DNA of 64,000 nt from Gammaproteobacteria bacterium (GCA_024640985.1 JAHEDY010000011.1:1-64000), one strand, 5' to 3'. Shown: positions 10,601-23,732, counted from the stretch's first letter. The notes: generated from the letters alone by a model not told the origin. Program-made: numbers and translations.

Positions 10601-11033
10601 TGGCGATATCTTCCCGCAACTGTTTGGTGGTGGCGAAGCTTGGTTGATGTTGACCGATGAAGACTTGCTTTCCACGGGTGTCACCATCATGGCGCGTCCG
10701 CCGGGGAAGAGAAACTCGAGTATTTATCTGTTGAGTGGCGGCGAAAAAGCATTAACAGCTTTGTCACTGGTGTTTGCCATTTTCCACCTGAATCCAGCAC
10801 CCTTTTGCTTGCTTGATGAAGTTGATGCGCCACTTGATGATGCGAACGTTGGGCGTTATGCCGATGCAGTTGCTAAGATGTCAAACGCGGTACAATTTAT
10901 TTACATCACGCACAACAAAATCGCCATGGAGCGTGCCGAGCAGTTGATGGGTGTGACAATGTCAGAACCTGGCGTCTCGCGTTTGGTTTCTGTGGATATT
11001 GATCGAGCGGTTGAATTAGCCACCACTGAGTAG
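7635..11033 (+). CDS. smc: Chromosome segregation protein SMC
   Basis: SMC is the ATPase of the bacterial condensin complex and acts with ScpA and ScpB, both encoded at 19929-21291. The 1132-residue protein starts with TTG and has Walker A GPNGCGKS (residues 31-38), two long coiled coils, a hinge around residues 510-640, the ABC signature LLSGGEKALTALS and Walker B CLLDEVDAPLDD. A short leader of 33 bp separates it from the GntR gene. The TTG is the only start in the right place, directly before RLKSIKLAGFKSF. Confidence 0.96.
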   Translation: MRLKSIKLAGFKSFVDPTTVPFQSNLTAIVGPNGCGKSNVIDAVRWVMGESSAKHLRGESMTDVIFNGSVSRKPVSRASIELVFDNTEGRAAGEYAKFAEIAVKREVTRDGQSKYFLNGSHCRRRDVTDLFLGTGLGPRSYAIIEQGMIARIIEAKPEELRTYVEEAAGVSKYKERRRETESRISRTRENLDRLNDLSDELGRQLDRLKRQADAAERYKTLKAQSRDLESLVFWYQLQDHKDKQQQERQAKEDCQKIMDQLASALSTNERGRIDAQVAREDANQLLDAANTAYYTHAATLSRLEANKEAYEQQVKQLTANRERIQNDIETLKTLIAKDRDEGVNASHKRALLEPKLQTIEADSTSLEASIATMEGQLNAQDSTRSQLAGELGRVKSEVTRLETEKQGLERQQRLDSQRLETIDQAVLQLSDTDPQVIAELESECMALTERLAEQTAEYETLKASLERSQATLTEREVSVREHQGVLQSAEAELQKARRIIEAESRIDDGEISAWVSRQSQILGRVLEYIELPSDDRSAFEAAYPEVLSAFVCQDLETLDVDGMPAGVRVVSLDYVNELPKTVIKTSIPRAADGEGYTDQGLRFGQGWVERVAGRATGILEIQARLPDLEHAQEQAKSRLADVEAEFSQLQEVRDHAVIGLKSKSESLAVLEKQSVQLSHRLAGLHAKNQEVEASRLRLQREKQSLIDAQSKIDKERADLDQQLEEVTRLRQSIQDQLTPMHQTLDADKASLGRLRDERNQLMHLRSDLRVEVERLSGIESRSQTQVERIEGQLASLVNEYESLTKHHHTLSDRPAVSDADLKAAVSESQRLETALQVARQSLGERDESLRQLETERAGLERDREAQHQVLNERRLKEQAIEIELSRLQQELMNRQANEAHLIEIEQRFDGREAAESELNRIDTRIERLGPINLVALDEYQKELERKAELDHQHAELTEALETLEDAIRKIDRETRALFRNTFDAINQSFGDIFPQLFGGGEAWLMLTDEDLLSTGVTIMARPPGKRNSSIYLLSGGEKALTALSLVFAIFHLNPAPFCLLDEVDAPLDDANVGRYADAVAKMSNAVQFIYITHNKIAMERAEQLMGVTMSEPGVSRLVSVDIDRAVELATTE

Positions 11034-11040
11034 AGGATAC

Positions 11041-14816
<3,776 letters not shown>

Positions 14817-14824
<8 letters not shown>

Positions 14825-16766
14825 CACCACGAATCAGTCGACGTCGAAAAAATCGATCTGGGGCTAAAGCATCGCGAACAGCCTCAGAGACTGGAAGAAC
14901 TTCCCCCAGGATTTGACTGACAACAAGTTCTGCGGTGATTGGCGCGGTCAAGGTGCCACGCGAACCCAAACCAGCGAGAACGTATTGCCCGTCGAGATAA
15001 GGTAGCGCTTCTGTTGGCTGAAAGCTTGCATCGTTTTTGAGTCCATCGAGTCGACTGCCCCAGTCGATCGGGTCTGCAATTTGTCCGACAATGGGCGCAT
15101 AGTCCGGTGTCGCCGTGCGGAGACTGACCCGGTGACCCAAGATATCCTTGGCAGTCCATGCCGGGTGTTGAAGCAAGGAGTTCGCTGCTTCAAGGTTGGT
15201 GAAGTCATCATCCACGCGCGGCTCTAAGTCATCAGAATTCGGTGCGTAGGTCGCACCACAGGTCATGATGCCGTTCGCTGCGGGTGCAATATACGCATCT
15301 CCGCAGATTGGCATCCGTAATGCCGGCACGCTCGAGATTTGAGTGATTTGTCCTCGCACAGGCTTCAGTGGCAGATGCATGGCAATGAATCGTGATGCTT
15401 CAAGGGCATTGGTCCAGATCACCAGATCAAACGTCTGATGCTCCTTCAAATCTTCAGCGGACTGGATGGTCAACAAGGTGCCATCCTTGCTGTGTTCGGC
15501 ATGAAGGATCTGCTGATATGACTTCACGTCAATCAGAATGTTTGTAAGAAGTTCGCTGACGCACCCCTTGGGATTGAGCCAGCCAGCATCAGGTAAAAAT
15601 AACCCACCATGGTTCAACGACAGGCCCGCTAGGTCTGATGCATCTGATCGAGAGACAGATTGCATTTGCAAATAGCCATCCGGTAATGCGGCAAGGAGTT
15701 TGTCTTGATGGGATCGCGCCTGGTCGTCTTGAGCCAGGAGAAGGGCCCCACTTTGTTGCCAGTGATCGGGAGCAAAATGTCGAAACCACTGTCTGAGATG
15801 CGCGAGCGACTGCATCTGGATCAAGCTGTTGGGTGTCGCCTCGATACTGAGTTTAGCGTAAGTGATTCCTTGAAGATTCCCAGAAGCCCCTGATGCAGGG
15901 CGGTCTTTTTCAAAGAGCGTAACGGCGATGCCGCGTTGTGCAAATGCCTGGGCAACCCAGGCGCCGGCTAAGCCTGCACCGACAATGGCGATTCTGTTCG
16001 TTGCGCCGGCATGTTTGGCTGGCACCCAGCGATGTTGCTCTGGATTCTTGGCGAAGACCGCGTGCAATCGGTCACGTTTGCCACCATATCCCGGAACTTT
16101 CTCAACGGAAAACCCAGCTTCAGTCAACCGATCGCGAACCAGACGGGCTGAGGTAAATGTGCTCAGCGTAGTGGTCCGGTGCGAATGCTTGGCGAGATGA
16201 CAGAAAAGCTCGGTGGTCCAGAGTGTTGGATTGCGATCGGGTGAAAAACCATCGAGGCACCAGGCATCGATGGATCCCGACAACTGACTGAAGACCGCTT
16301 CTGCATCATTGAAATGCAAGTCCAGGATGATCCGTCCATCCGCAAAGAAACGGCGGTGACAGGTTGGAACGGGGTCGGGCCAGGCTTCTTTCAGTTGATT
16401 GGCGATCTTGATGAGTGCGTCAGACAGCGGCAATGCATCGAGGGCTCGGTCGAGATCGTGGCGCGATAATGGAAAAGCTTCGGTTGAGACCCATTGAAGA
16501 CGGGTGCTGGGTGGTGCGTAGGTGAGGAAGCTCAACCATCCCAGGAAGAACGTCAGTCCGGTCCCAAAGCCAGTCTCGCCGATCCGGAAGATGGAGTTCG
16601 GTTGCAGTTCGGAAAAGCGCTTGGGGAGTTGATTGCCATCGATGAAAACTGATTGGCGCTCACCGATGGGATCAAGCAGTAGAAAATAATAATCATCAAA
16701 GGCTGTTGATCGATGCGGATGGTTGGCATCAATGTGCGCCCGGTTGATTTTGGGGTATCGCCTCAC
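14817..16766 (-). CDS. mnmC: Bifunctional tRNA mnm5s2U biosynthesis protein MnmC
   Basis: MnmC completes 5-methylaminomethyl-2-thiouridine at the tRNA wobble position. The C-terminal FAD domain removes the carboxymethyl group and the N-terminal domain methylates the product using SAM. The 649-residue protein has the methyltransferase part (about residues 1-240, with GETGFGTGLTF and WCLDGFSPDRNP) and an FAD-binding Rossmann motif at about residue 258 (VGAGLAGAWVAQAFAQRG). It starts with GTG and overlaps the upstream SH3 gene by 4 bp. Confidence 0.96.
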
Positions 16767-17428
16767 AAACTCGTGTCAACGCGAGACTTTCGAATCCGCG
16801 GCATCAATAGTCCAACAAACCAGCCTGCAGCTAGGGTGAATGCCCCCAGGGCAAACCAGCTTTTGGATGAGTCATCGCCAGCAGCTAGTTTCTCAGCGCG
16901 CAAGGTCTCGTTGTCAGACAGTAAGACTTGTCGTTCTGTTTCAAGGGCCACCAATCGATTTCTTAAGGTGATGGAATCACCAGCAGTAGCGATAAATTCA
17001 TTCAGCTCAGACTCTTTCCGCGTGAGTTGTTCTTTGACGTTTTTCAGCGTTGTGCCTGAGGACTCATTTTGCGTTTGTAGCGCACCGATATCCTGTCTGA
17101 GACGTTTGATGATTTCTTTTTGTTTGGCCACTTCCGCCTCGAGTCGGCCCGCGATGACAAATGAGGGCGCGCGGTTGACCAGGTAACGGCCTAAGACAAA
17201 CCCTTCGCGACCCCGTTCATCTCGAATCTTGGTATAGCCTGAATCAAAGGTTTCGATGATATCCACCTGAGCACCGGCTTGCAGATATCGGATGATTCGG
17301 TAGTCGCGCGAATCACCTGACCGAACTGGAATCTCGAGTTTCTCAGTGATGTATGCTTTTTCAGCAAAAGCAGTCAATGGAAAACTGAGAATCAGGATGA
17401 CGAGAGTCCAGTGCGATTTCTTAAGCAT
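16763..17428 (-). CDS. SH3-domain, membrane-anchored periplasmic protein (TIGR04211/YgiM type)
   Basis: I choose the ATG at 17428 (MLKKSHWTLVILI...), which gives 221 residues, a clean signal peptide ending near AFA, and an AGGAAA ribosome binding site; the track start adds read-through from yciB. After the signal peptide come a bacterial SH3 domain (about residues 25-90, YLQAGAQVDIIETFDSGYTK), a coiled coil (about 100-185), and a C-terminal membrane span followed by a basic tail. The architecture matches the TIGR04211 SH3-and-anchor family, whose function is not well defined. The start overlaps the yciB stop by 8 bp. Confidence 0.85.
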   Translation of the reverse strand: MLKKSHWTLVILILSFPLTAFAEKAYITEKLEIPVRSGDSRDYRIIRYLQAGAQVDIIETFDSGYTKIRDERGREGFVLGRYLVNRAPSFVIAGRLEAEVAKQKEIIKRLRQDIGALQTQNESSGTTLKNVKEQLTRKESELNEFIATAGDSITLRNRLVALETERQVLLSDNETLRAEKLAAGDDSSKSWFALGAFTLAAGWFVGLLMPRIRKSRVDTSL

Positions 17429-17984
17429 CTGTTTTTTCCTCAGCATTTGGTGTGACTTCGGACCCGTGTCGACTAATCCAGACTCCTTGAATAATGAGAA
17501 AGACAAAGGTCAGACCCAGGAGTCCGAAGAGCTTAAAGTTGACCCACACGTCTTCTGAAAATTGATAGGCCACTATGAGATTTAAGATTCCGGAAGCGAT
17601 AAAAAACGCGATCCAGGCAAACGAGAGCTTGAGCCAATGCGAGTGAGTGAGAGAAATGGCATGGCTAAGCAGGCGTTCGATGATGGGTCGATTGCCAATG
17701 AAATGGCTGCCAAAAAATGCCGCGGCGAACAACCAATTGACAACGGTGGGTTTCCACATAATGAACCAGCCATCATTCAAGAGAACCGTCAATCCGCCGA
17801 GAACAACGACTAACGCTAGGGTGACTAGCGCCATTTTTTCGACTTTTTTTGTTAACCAGTAGACGACTGCAACCTGAACGATCGTGACCGGAATCAGGAC
17901 AGCTGTCGCGGTAATTAAATCGCCTGTGGTCTTATACACACCAAAGAAAATCAGGATCGGTAAAAAATCGAGTAGTAGTTTCAT
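17421..17984 (-). CDS. yciB: Inner membrane-spanning protein YciB (septation protein A)
   Basis: The 187-residue protein is almost entirely hydrophobic with about five membrane spans, and starts with the characteristic MKLLLDFLPILIFFGVYK. Other family landmarks are LNDGWFIMWKPTVVNW and the C-terminal FKLFGLLGLTFVFLIIQG. YciB proteins help couple cell envelope synthesis and septation. It leads a minus-strand set with the SH3 protein and mnmC and is divergent from yciO. Confidence 0.93.
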   Translation of the reverse strand: MKLLLDFLPILIFFGVYKTTGDLITATAVLIPVTIVQVAVVYWLTKKVEKMALVTLALVVVLGGLTVLLNDGWFIMWKPTVVNWLFAAAFFGSHFIGNRPIIERLLSHAISLTHSHWLKLSFAWIAFFIASGILNLIVAYQFSEDVWVNFKLFGLLGLTFVFLIIQGVWISRHGSEVTPNAEEKTDA

Positions 17985-18044
17985 CGAGCGCTTCCATTAA
18001 TTTCTGGCATCATACCGTTTTTAGAGCAAAGGGTTTGGCTGTCC

Positions 18045-18674
18045 GTGGCACAGTTTTTCGCAATTCATGCAGACAATCCACAGGTGCGTCTCATTCAGCA
18101 GGCCGCTGATGTGATCCGCCAGGGTGGGGTCGTCGTCTTACCAACGGATTCAGGGTATGCCCTTGGCTGTGCATTGGAAAATAAACGTGGTGTGGATGTG
18201 ATCCGACAAATCCGGCGGCTCGACGACAAGCATAACTTCACTCTGTTGTGCCGTGACCTGTCGGAAATTGCTCTGTATGCCCGAGTCGAGAATCAAGAGT
18301 ATCGCTTGCTAAAAGCGCACACCCCTGGAGCCTATACCTTTATCCTTGAGGCGACGCGTGAAGTTCCCCGACGGTTGTTGCATCCCAAGCGAAAACAAAT
18401 TGGTATTCGGGTTCCAGATAATCGAATCGCGCTTGATCTGCTCGAGAATGTCGGCGAACCCCTGATGACCTCGACGTTAATGTTGCCGAGTGAGTCATTA
18501 CCGATGACCGATCCGTATGAGATCAATACTGTGCTTGGTCATCAGCTTGATCTTGTCATCGATGGTGGGTTTTGTGGTTTTGAAGGGACAACGGTTGTTG
18601 ATCTAACCCAAGAGCTGCCAATAGTGACGCGTCAGGGTGCTGGAGATGCATCGGCTTTTTCCGAACTGGCATAA
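18045..18674 (+). CDS. yciO: YciO-type Sua5/YrdC-family protein
   Basis: The 209-residue protein has the YrdC/Sua5 fold with GGVVVLPTDSGYALGC near residue 28 and a KRKQIGIRVPDN segment. Members of the family make threonylcarbamoyl-AMP for tRNA t6A; the YciO branch is a paralogue with weaker or unclear activity. The QFFAIHADNPQ start and the location beside trpS, scpAB and rluB fit YciO rather than TsaC. It starts with GTG, 60 bp from the divergent yciB. Confidence 0.88.
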   Translation: MAQFFAIHADNPQVRLIQQAADVIRQGGVVVLPTDSGYALGCALENKRGVDVIRQIRRLDDKHNFTLLCRDLSEIALYARVENQEYRLLKAHTPGAYTFILEATREVPRRLLHPKRKQIGIRVPDNRIALDLLENVGEPLMTSTLMLPSESLPMTDPYEINTVLGHQLDLVIDGGFCGFEGTTVVDLTQELPIVTRQGAGDASAFSELA

Positions 18675-18677
18675 CCT

Positions 18678-18686
18678 TGGTATCAT
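18678..18686 (+). promoter_or_regulatory. Candidate extended -10 promoter element for trpS
   Basis: The sequence TGGTATCAT lies about 30 bp upstream of the trpS start. It has the TGn extension followed by TATCAT, four of six bases matching the consensus -10. No good -35 is visible, as expected for extended -10 promoters. The same nine bases occur upstream of gyrA at 23724-23732. Confidence 0.45.
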
Positions 18687-18717
18687 TCATTTTTAAGAAC
18701 AATCTGAGGAGTGACAT

Positions 18718-19932
18718 TTGAGCGGGGTTGATCCGTCCCATCGCGTGCTGTCAGGCATGCGTCCCACCGGCCGGTTACATTTGGGCCATTACCATGGCGT
18801 GTTAAAAAATTGGGTTCAGCTTCAGCATGAGTATGAATGCTTTTTCTTTGTTGCCGATTGGCATGCACTCACCACTCATTACCAAGACACGCGAGGCATT
18901 GATCAAGCGATCACCGACATGGTCATTGATTGGCTCGCTGCGGGTGTCAATCCGGGATCGGCGACCTTATTCGTGCAGTCTCAGGTGGTGGCTCACGCTG
19001 AGTTACATCTGTTGTTGTCGATGATTACGCCGCTTGGATGGCTTGAGCGTGTTCCGACCTATAAAGATCAGCAGGAAAGGCTCACCGATAAGGATCTGAC
19101 AACTTACGGATTCCTCGGATATCCATTGCTGCAGAGTGCCGATATTTTGCTTTATCGGGCAGGGCAGGTTCCTGTGGGTGCCGATCAAGTGGCCCACGTT
19201 GAGATCACGCGTGAGATCGCGCGCCGATTCAATCACATTTACGGACGCGAGCCAGATTTTGAAGAATTGGCGGAATCGGCTTGCGATAAGATGGGTAAGA
19301 AGGGAGCGAAGCTCTACCGATCACTGCGGAAAGCCTATCTTGAAAATGGTGATCAAGAGGGTCTTCAGCGCGCTCAGGCGTTGGTGAAAGAACAACAAAA
19401 TATCACTTTGGCCGACCGAGAGCGCCTCATCGGATATTTAGAAGGGACCGGGAAGGTCATACTGCCCGAACCTCAAGCGTTATTAACGGAAGCCGCTAAA
19501 ATGCCCGGGCTTGATGGTCAGAAAATGTCAAAGTCATACGGGAATACGATCGGGCTTAGGGAAGATGCTGACTCAGTGACCACGAAGATGAAGCGGATGC
19601 CGACTGATCCTGCTCGTGTGCGGCTTTCTGATCCAGGAACGCCTGATAAATGTCCCGTTTGGCAATTCCATGAGGTCTATTCCGATCAAACCACGAAAGA
19701 TTGGGTCAGACAGGGTTGCACCTCTGCTGGAATTGGCTGTCTGGAATGCAAACAGCCGGTGATCGACGCGGTGATTGCTGAACAAGATCAAATCATTGCT
19801 CGCGCGGCACCTTATGAAGAAAATCCAGACATGGTCCGATCAATTTTGATTGAAGGTGCGGAAAAAGCCGAGGATGACGCGCGTCAAACACTCAACGAGG
19901 TTCGTCAGGCGATGGGACTGAGTTACCGGTGA
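18718..19932 (+). CDS. trpS: Tryptophan--tRNA ligase
   Basis: TrpS charges tRNA-Trp. The 404-residue class I synthetase has the HIGH-like motif HLGHYHG near residue 22, the Trp-site segment GYPLLQSADILLYRA, and the KMSKS motif (QKMSKSYGN). It belongs to the longer TrpS form, with an insertion of about 60 residues before the KMSKS loop (DKMGKKGAKLYRSLR onward) and a GCLECKQP cysteine pair near the C-terminus. It starts with TTG after GAGGAGTG and overlaps scpA by 4 bp. Confidence 0.95.
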   Translation: MSGVDPSHRVLSGMRPTGRLHLGHYHGVLKNWVQLQHEYECFFFVADWHALTTHYQDTRGIDQAITDMVIDWLAAGVNPGSATLFVQSQVVAHAELHLLLSMITPLGWLERVPTYKDQQERLTDKDLTTYGFLGYPLLQSADILLYRAGQVPVGADQVAHVEITREIARRFNHIYGREPDFEELAESACDKMGKKGAKLYRSLRKAYLENGDQEGLQRAQALVKEQQNITLADRERLIGYLEGTGKVILPEPQALLTEAAKMPGLDGQKMSKSYGNTIGLREDADSVTTKMKRMPTDPARVRLSDPGTPDKCPVWQFHEVYSDQTTKDWVRQGCTSAGIGCLECKQPVIDAVIAEQDQIIARAAPYEENPDMVRSILIEGAEKAEDDARQTLNEVRQAMGLSYR

Positions 19933-20729
19933 TCAATCATGTCCAGGGTGAGTTGCCACTCGCTGTTGTTGAGGGCTCGCCCTTAACGCAACTTCCGGAG
20001 GATTTGTACATCCCGCCGGATGCTCTGGAGATTATTTTGGATGCGTTTGAAGGGCCACTGGATCTGTTGCTGTATCTCATCCGTCGTCAAAACCTCGATA
20101 TTATTCAGATTAACGTTGCTGAAATTACCCGTCAGTACATGGGATATATTGCATTGCTTGAAACCATGCGATTTGAACTGGCTGCTGAATATTTGGTGAT
20201 GGCAGCTATGCTGGCTGAAATCAAATCCCGAGCACTCTTGCCACGGCCTGTCGGCGCGGACGAAGACGAAGACCATGATCCAAGGGCTGAGCTGATTCGC
20301 AGACTGTTGGAGTATGAGAAGGTCAAAATGTCGGCCGAGGCCATCGACGAGATGCCGCGGGTGGATCGTGACTTTTATGTGGCTGAGGCTGGTAAGCCGG
20401 AGATCGATGAACGAACGGCTCCACCGCAGGTGGATGTGTCGGAGTTGGTGTTGGCCTTTGCTGAATTGCTTGCACGGGCGAGGCTCTCGTCTGCACATCA
20501 AATTGAGTGGGAGCCTCTGTCGACTCGGCAGCGGATGAGTGAGGTTCTGATGAAGTTAAAAGAAACCGCCGAGCTGACTTTATCGGATCTCTTCGCGCCG
20601 GATGAGGGGCGCGCAGGTGTTGTCGTTTCCTTTTTAGCGATCTTGGAACTTGTGCGCGAAGGCTTGTGTGCACTGATTCAGGCGGCTCCTGGAAGTCAGA
20701 TTTACATCCGGAGACCTCAGGATGTCTGA
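19929..20729 (+). CDS. scpA: Segregation and condensation protein A
   Basis: ScpA is the kleisin subunit of the SMC-ScpAB condensin. The 266-residue protein shows the family hallmark FEGPLDLLLYLIRRQNLDI near residue 38 and the C-terminal winged-helix region that contacts SMC (VVSFLAILELVREG). It starts with GTG overlapping the trpS stop, and its end overlaps scpB by 8 bp. Its partner smc is in another cluster of the same window. Confidence 0.95.
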   Translation: MINHVQGELPLAVVEGSPLTQLPEDLYIPPDALEIILDAFEGPLDLLLYLIRRQNLDIIQINVAEITRQYMGYIALLETMRFELAAEYLVMAAMLAEIKSRALLPRPVGADEDEDHDPRAELIRRLLEYEKVKMSAEAIDEMPRVDRDFYVAEAGKPEIDERTAPPQVDVSELVLAFAELLARARLSSAHQIEWEPLSTRQRMSEVLMKLKETAELTLSDLFAPDEGRAGVVVSFLAILELVREGLCALIQAAPGSQIYIRRPQDV

Positions 20730-21291
20730 GTTTGATTTAAAACGGATCTTAGAAGGCGCGCTCTTTGCGAGTCGCGGGCCGATGACCATTTACCAAATGA
20801 AGAAACTCTTTGGTGATCAAAAAGCTCCGACGGAAGGAATGCTGAGGGAAGTCTTATCCAGTTTGGCGGACGAGTACCAGGATCGCTCGGTCAGTTTGGT
20901 CGAAGTGGCCGGCGGTTTCCGATTCCAGGTCTCTGACGCATTGGCCCCTTATCTGGCCAATTTGACGGATGAAAAACCAGGAAAATATTCACGTGCGACT
21001 CTCGAAACCTTAGCGATGATTGCCTATCGTCAGCCAGTGACCCGAGGTGAAATTGAGGCTGTTCGAGGAGTTGCTGTGAACACGCAAATTATTCGAACAC
21101 TCGAAGAGCGTGGTTGGATTACTGTGGTTGGCCATAAAGAAGTGCCAGGCCGACCTGCGTTACTTGCGACCACAACACAGTTTTTAAATGATTTTGGGTT
21201 GAAGTCATTGGAACAATTACCGAATGCCGAAGATTTGATTGCAACACCAACAACAGATCTTCTCGATCAGATGGAACATAGCAGTGAGTGA
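20722..21291 (+). CDS. scpB: Segregation and condensation protein B
   Basis: ScpB dimerises and stabilises ScpA in condensin. The 189-residue protein carries two winged-helix domains (about residues 5-80 and 85-165), with [19 protein letters not shown] and [23 protein letters not shown] as family landmarks, here quoted as [18 protein letters not shown]. It is coupled to scpA upstream and to rluB downstream through 8-bp overlaps. Confidence 0.95.
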   Translation: MSEFDLKRILEGALFASRGPMTIYQMKKLFGDQKAPTEGMLREVLSSLADEYQDRSVSLVEVAGGFRFQVSDALAPYLANLTDEKPGKYSRATLETLAMIAYRQPVTRGEIEAVRGVAVNTQIIRTLEERGWITVVGHKEVPGRPALLATTTQFLNDFGLKSLEQLPNAEDLIATPTTDLLDQMEHSSE

Positions 21292-22171
21292 ACGACTTCA
21301 GAAAGCTTTAGCCCGTGCAGGGTACGGATCTCGACGCATGCTAGAGACCGCAATTACCGAAGGTCGAGTGTCTGTAAATGGCGCCATCGCAGTTTTAGGG
21401 ACGAAGGTTGAAAAAGACGACAAGGTCATTTTTGATGGGAAACCGGTGCCGGCTGAAAAATTGTTCGAGCAGGCCCGATTAGTCATTGCTTACCATAAGC
21501 CTGAAGGTGAAGTCTGTACTCGCAGTGATCCCGAAGGTCGGCCGACCATTTTTGATCGTTTGCCGAAAATCGCTCAAGGTCGCTGGATTGCGGTGGGTCG
21601 GCTGGATATCAATACCTCGGGTCTGATTGTATTGACCACTGATGGCGAGTTAGCGAACCGTCTCATGCATCCCTCGAATGAGGTGGATCGTGAGTACTTG
21701 GTTCGGGTTCATGGCGATGTCAGAGAAGAACACATGAAACAATTGGTTGAGGGGGTCATATTGGATGATGGGCCAGCTCGATTCACTGATGTGGTCCGGC
21801 ACCCTGAAGCAGATCTTGATCGTCGTAACCAATGGTTTTATGTCGCTTTGATGGAAGGACGTAATCGCGAAGTTCGACGATTGTGGGAAAGCCAAGGGTT
21901 TCAGGTCAATCGTCTCAAACGGGTCCGCTACGGATGTATTTTTCTGCCGTCATTCCTCAAGCAGGGTCATTTTGTCGAGCTCGGTCAAAAAGAAGTGGAT
22001 GACCTTGTTAAACTGGTGGACTTACCAACCTTGCCAGTGCCAAAAATGACACCTCAGGAACTCAAGGATGTCCGGCGCCGGTTGTCGAAAAAGGCATCTT
22101 CGCGACGTCCTCAAACGTCGGCTAAGAAGCCGGCCACGTCCCGAGGGCGGCCATCAGATCGCGGGCGTTAA
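21284..22171 (+). CDS. rluB: 23S rRNA pseudouridine(2605) synthase RluB
   Basis: RluB converts U2605 of 23S rRNA to pseudouridine. I choose the GTG at 21284 ([17 protein letters not shown] follows), giving 295 residues; the track start adds scpB read-through. It has an N-terminal S4 RNA-binding domain (about residues 1-60), the catalytic motif [17 protein letters not shown] with the active-site Asp, and a basic Ser/Lys/Arg-rich tail. The tail overlaps the end of convergent yciK by 50 bp. Confidence 0.94.
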   Translation: MSERLQKALARAGYGSRRMLETAITEGRVSVNGAIAVLGTKVEKDDKVIFDGKPVPAEKLFEQARLVIAYHKPEGEVCTRSDPEGRPTIFDRLPKIAQGRWIAVGRLDINTSGLIVLTTDGELANRLMHPSNEVDREYLVRVHGDVREEHMKQLVEGVILDDGPARFTDVVRHPEADLDRRNQWFYVALMEGRNREVRRLWESQGFQVNRLKRVRYGCIFLPSFLKQGHFVELGQKEVDDLVKLVDLPTLPVPKMTPQELKDVRRRLSKKASSRRPQTSAKKPATSRGRPSDRGR

Positions 22172-22919
22172 CTCGTTGTCCATGAAAGGCTCCTGCGTCT
22201 GTTGTCAGGCCATACAAAAAGGCGTCGGCAACGATTTCCGGTGATGGCAATGTGGATGGATTTTCGCCTGGCATCGCTTCTGCTCGCATTTTCGTTCGAG
22301 TTCCACCTGGATTCACGGTGAAGACGCGAGTTTGGGACGTATTTTCGAGCTCCTGGCTCAAGATGCCTGCAAACATTTCAAGACCGGCTTTTGAGACCGC
22401 ATAGGCGCCCCAGTACGCTTCGACACGGATACCGACGCTCGATGTCGCGAAGACAATTCGCCCTGCATTGGACTCATCGAGAAGGGGTAATAATGCTTGG
22501 GTGAGCCGAAAGACCGCAGTCAGATTAATTTGCATGGCGAGGTCCCATTGCATCGGTCGATGCGATTGGATCGGCTCACGTCCCCCTAAGATGCCTGCGA
22601 TGTGTGCGACACCATCGAGTCGCCCAAAGCCCTCGCGGATCTGCTCAGCAAGCTCGATCGCCTGATCGCTGGTGAGGGTTGAGAGATCACAGGGGACGAT
22701 TGCCGGTATTGCACCACCCTGAGCCACAATGGCGTCATACACTTGATCAAGCGCTGCTTCGTTGCGACCCAATAAAACTAACGTGGCGCCACGTTTCCCA
22801 AGCTCAAGCGCCAGCGCGCGCCCGATTCCCGCGGTGGCTCCAGTGACCAGTATGACTCGATCATCAAATCGTGGCTTGGTGTTTAATGTCGCGACCATGG
22901 ATTCGATCAGTGTTGTCAT
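22122..22919 (-). CDS. yciK: Short-chain dehydrogenase/reductase of YciK type
   Basis: The 265-residue protein is a classical SDR oxidoreductase with the cofactor motif TGATAGIG near residue 27, the [16 protein letters not shown] helix, an ATSSVG serine region and the catalytic YAVSK (Tyr and Lys). YciK is usually found beside ubiG in pseudomonads; its substrate is not known. It starts 4 bp inside the ubiG stop and its 3' end overlaps rluB antisense by 50 bp. A gene for the phosphatase Gph/MupP, which often sits between ubiG and yciK, is absent. Confidence 0.88.
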   Translation of the reverse strand: MTTLIESMVATLNTKPRFDDRVILVTGATAGIGRALALELGKRGATLVLLGRNEAALDQVYDAIVAQGGAIPAIVPCDLSTLTSDQAIELAEQIREGFGRLDGVAHIAGILGGREPIQSHRPMQWDLAMQINLTAVFRLTQALLPLLDESNAGRIVFATSSVGIRVEAYWGAYAVSKAGLEMFAGILSQELENTSQTRVFTVNPGGTRTKMRAEAMPGENPSTLPSPEIVADAFLYGLTTDAGAFHGQRVNARDLMAALGTWPAS

Positions 22920-23620
22920 GCGCGCTTCCTTGCTGCCAGTTGATAATTGATCTCCAAATCGGTGTTGCTTCGCTTGAACTGCTGATAGAGCGGTTGATAA
23001 ACGACGCCTTCAATGGATTCGAGATCAAGCCCATGAGGACGTAACCCGGCGGCGAGTTCTGATGGCTTCAAAAAGCGAGCGTAATCGTGCGTCCCTTTAG
23101 GCACCCAGTTGAGCAGATACTCCGCGGCTAAGACTGCACCCAGATACGCTTTTGGGGTTCGGTTGATTGTTGACAGAATCAACCATCCCCCTGGCCTCAC
23201 GAGTCCTGAGAGCGCTTTGAGTGTCTCCATGGGCTCAGGAACGTGTTCGATCATCTCGAAACAGGTGACGACATCAAATTGCGAAGCGTGAGTCTCTAAG
23301 AAGGCCTCGGCGTGCGATTCTTGGTATGCGATGGTGACCTCCGACTCCAGCGCGTGAAGTTTGGCTGTCTTTAGCATGTCAGGGGAGGCATCAATCCCGG
23401 TCACGTGGCTTCCTCGTTTGGCCATGGCTTCCGTCGCAAGCCCACCTCCACAGCCGACATCGAGAACATGAGCGTCTTGTAGCGGATAACAGGATTCTGT
23501 GAAGTCAATCCGAAGCGGATTGATTTGATGGATGGCCCGCATTGGACCGTCAGGGTCCCAATAACTGCGGGCGATCTGATTAAATTTCGTGACTTCTTTG
23601 GGGTCAACCAGTGTTGTCAT
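22916..23620 (-). CDS. ubiG: Ubiquinone biosynthesis O-methyltransferase UbiG
   Basis: UbiG does both O-methylation steps of ubiquinone synthesis using SAM. I use the ATG at 23620 (MTTLVDPKEVTKFNQIA), giving 234 residues, rather than the track start at 23698 that adds 26 unlikely residues. Landmarks are FNQIARSYWDPDGPMRAIHQINPLR, shortened as WDPDGPMRAIHQINPLR, SAM motif I LDVGCGGGLATEAM, and CFEMIEHVPEP. It leads an operon with yciK and is divergent from gyrA. Confidence 0.95.
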   Translation of the reverse strand: MTTLVDPKEVTKFNQIARSYWDPDGPMRAIHQINPLRIDFTESCYPLQDAHVLDVGCGGGLATEAMAKRGSHVTGIDASPDMLKTAKLHALESEVTIAYQESHAEAFLETHASQFDVVTCFEMIEHVPEPMETLKALSGLVRPGGWLILSTINRTPKAYLGAVLAAEYLLNWVPKGTHDYARFLKPSELAAGLRPHGLDLESIEGVVYQPLYQQFKRSNTDLEINYQLAARKRA

Positions 23621-23723
23621 AGGTGATCCGTGTGTCTGTTCCTGGGGCTTGAGTTTCTGGGTTCCGATCCATGATACAGGGCTCGTCCATATCCGCACAG
23701 AAGAAGACCGTTTTTGGCCGGTT

Positions 23724-23732
23724 CATGGTATC
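23724..23732 (+). promoter_or_regulatory. Candidate extended -10 promoter element for gyrA
   Basis: TGGTATCAT lies about 40 bp upstream of the gyrA ATG and is identical to the element before trpS. A -35 is not convincing. A CATCTAGGGATAG segment between it and the ATG contains the likely ribosome binding site. Confidence 0.45.
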
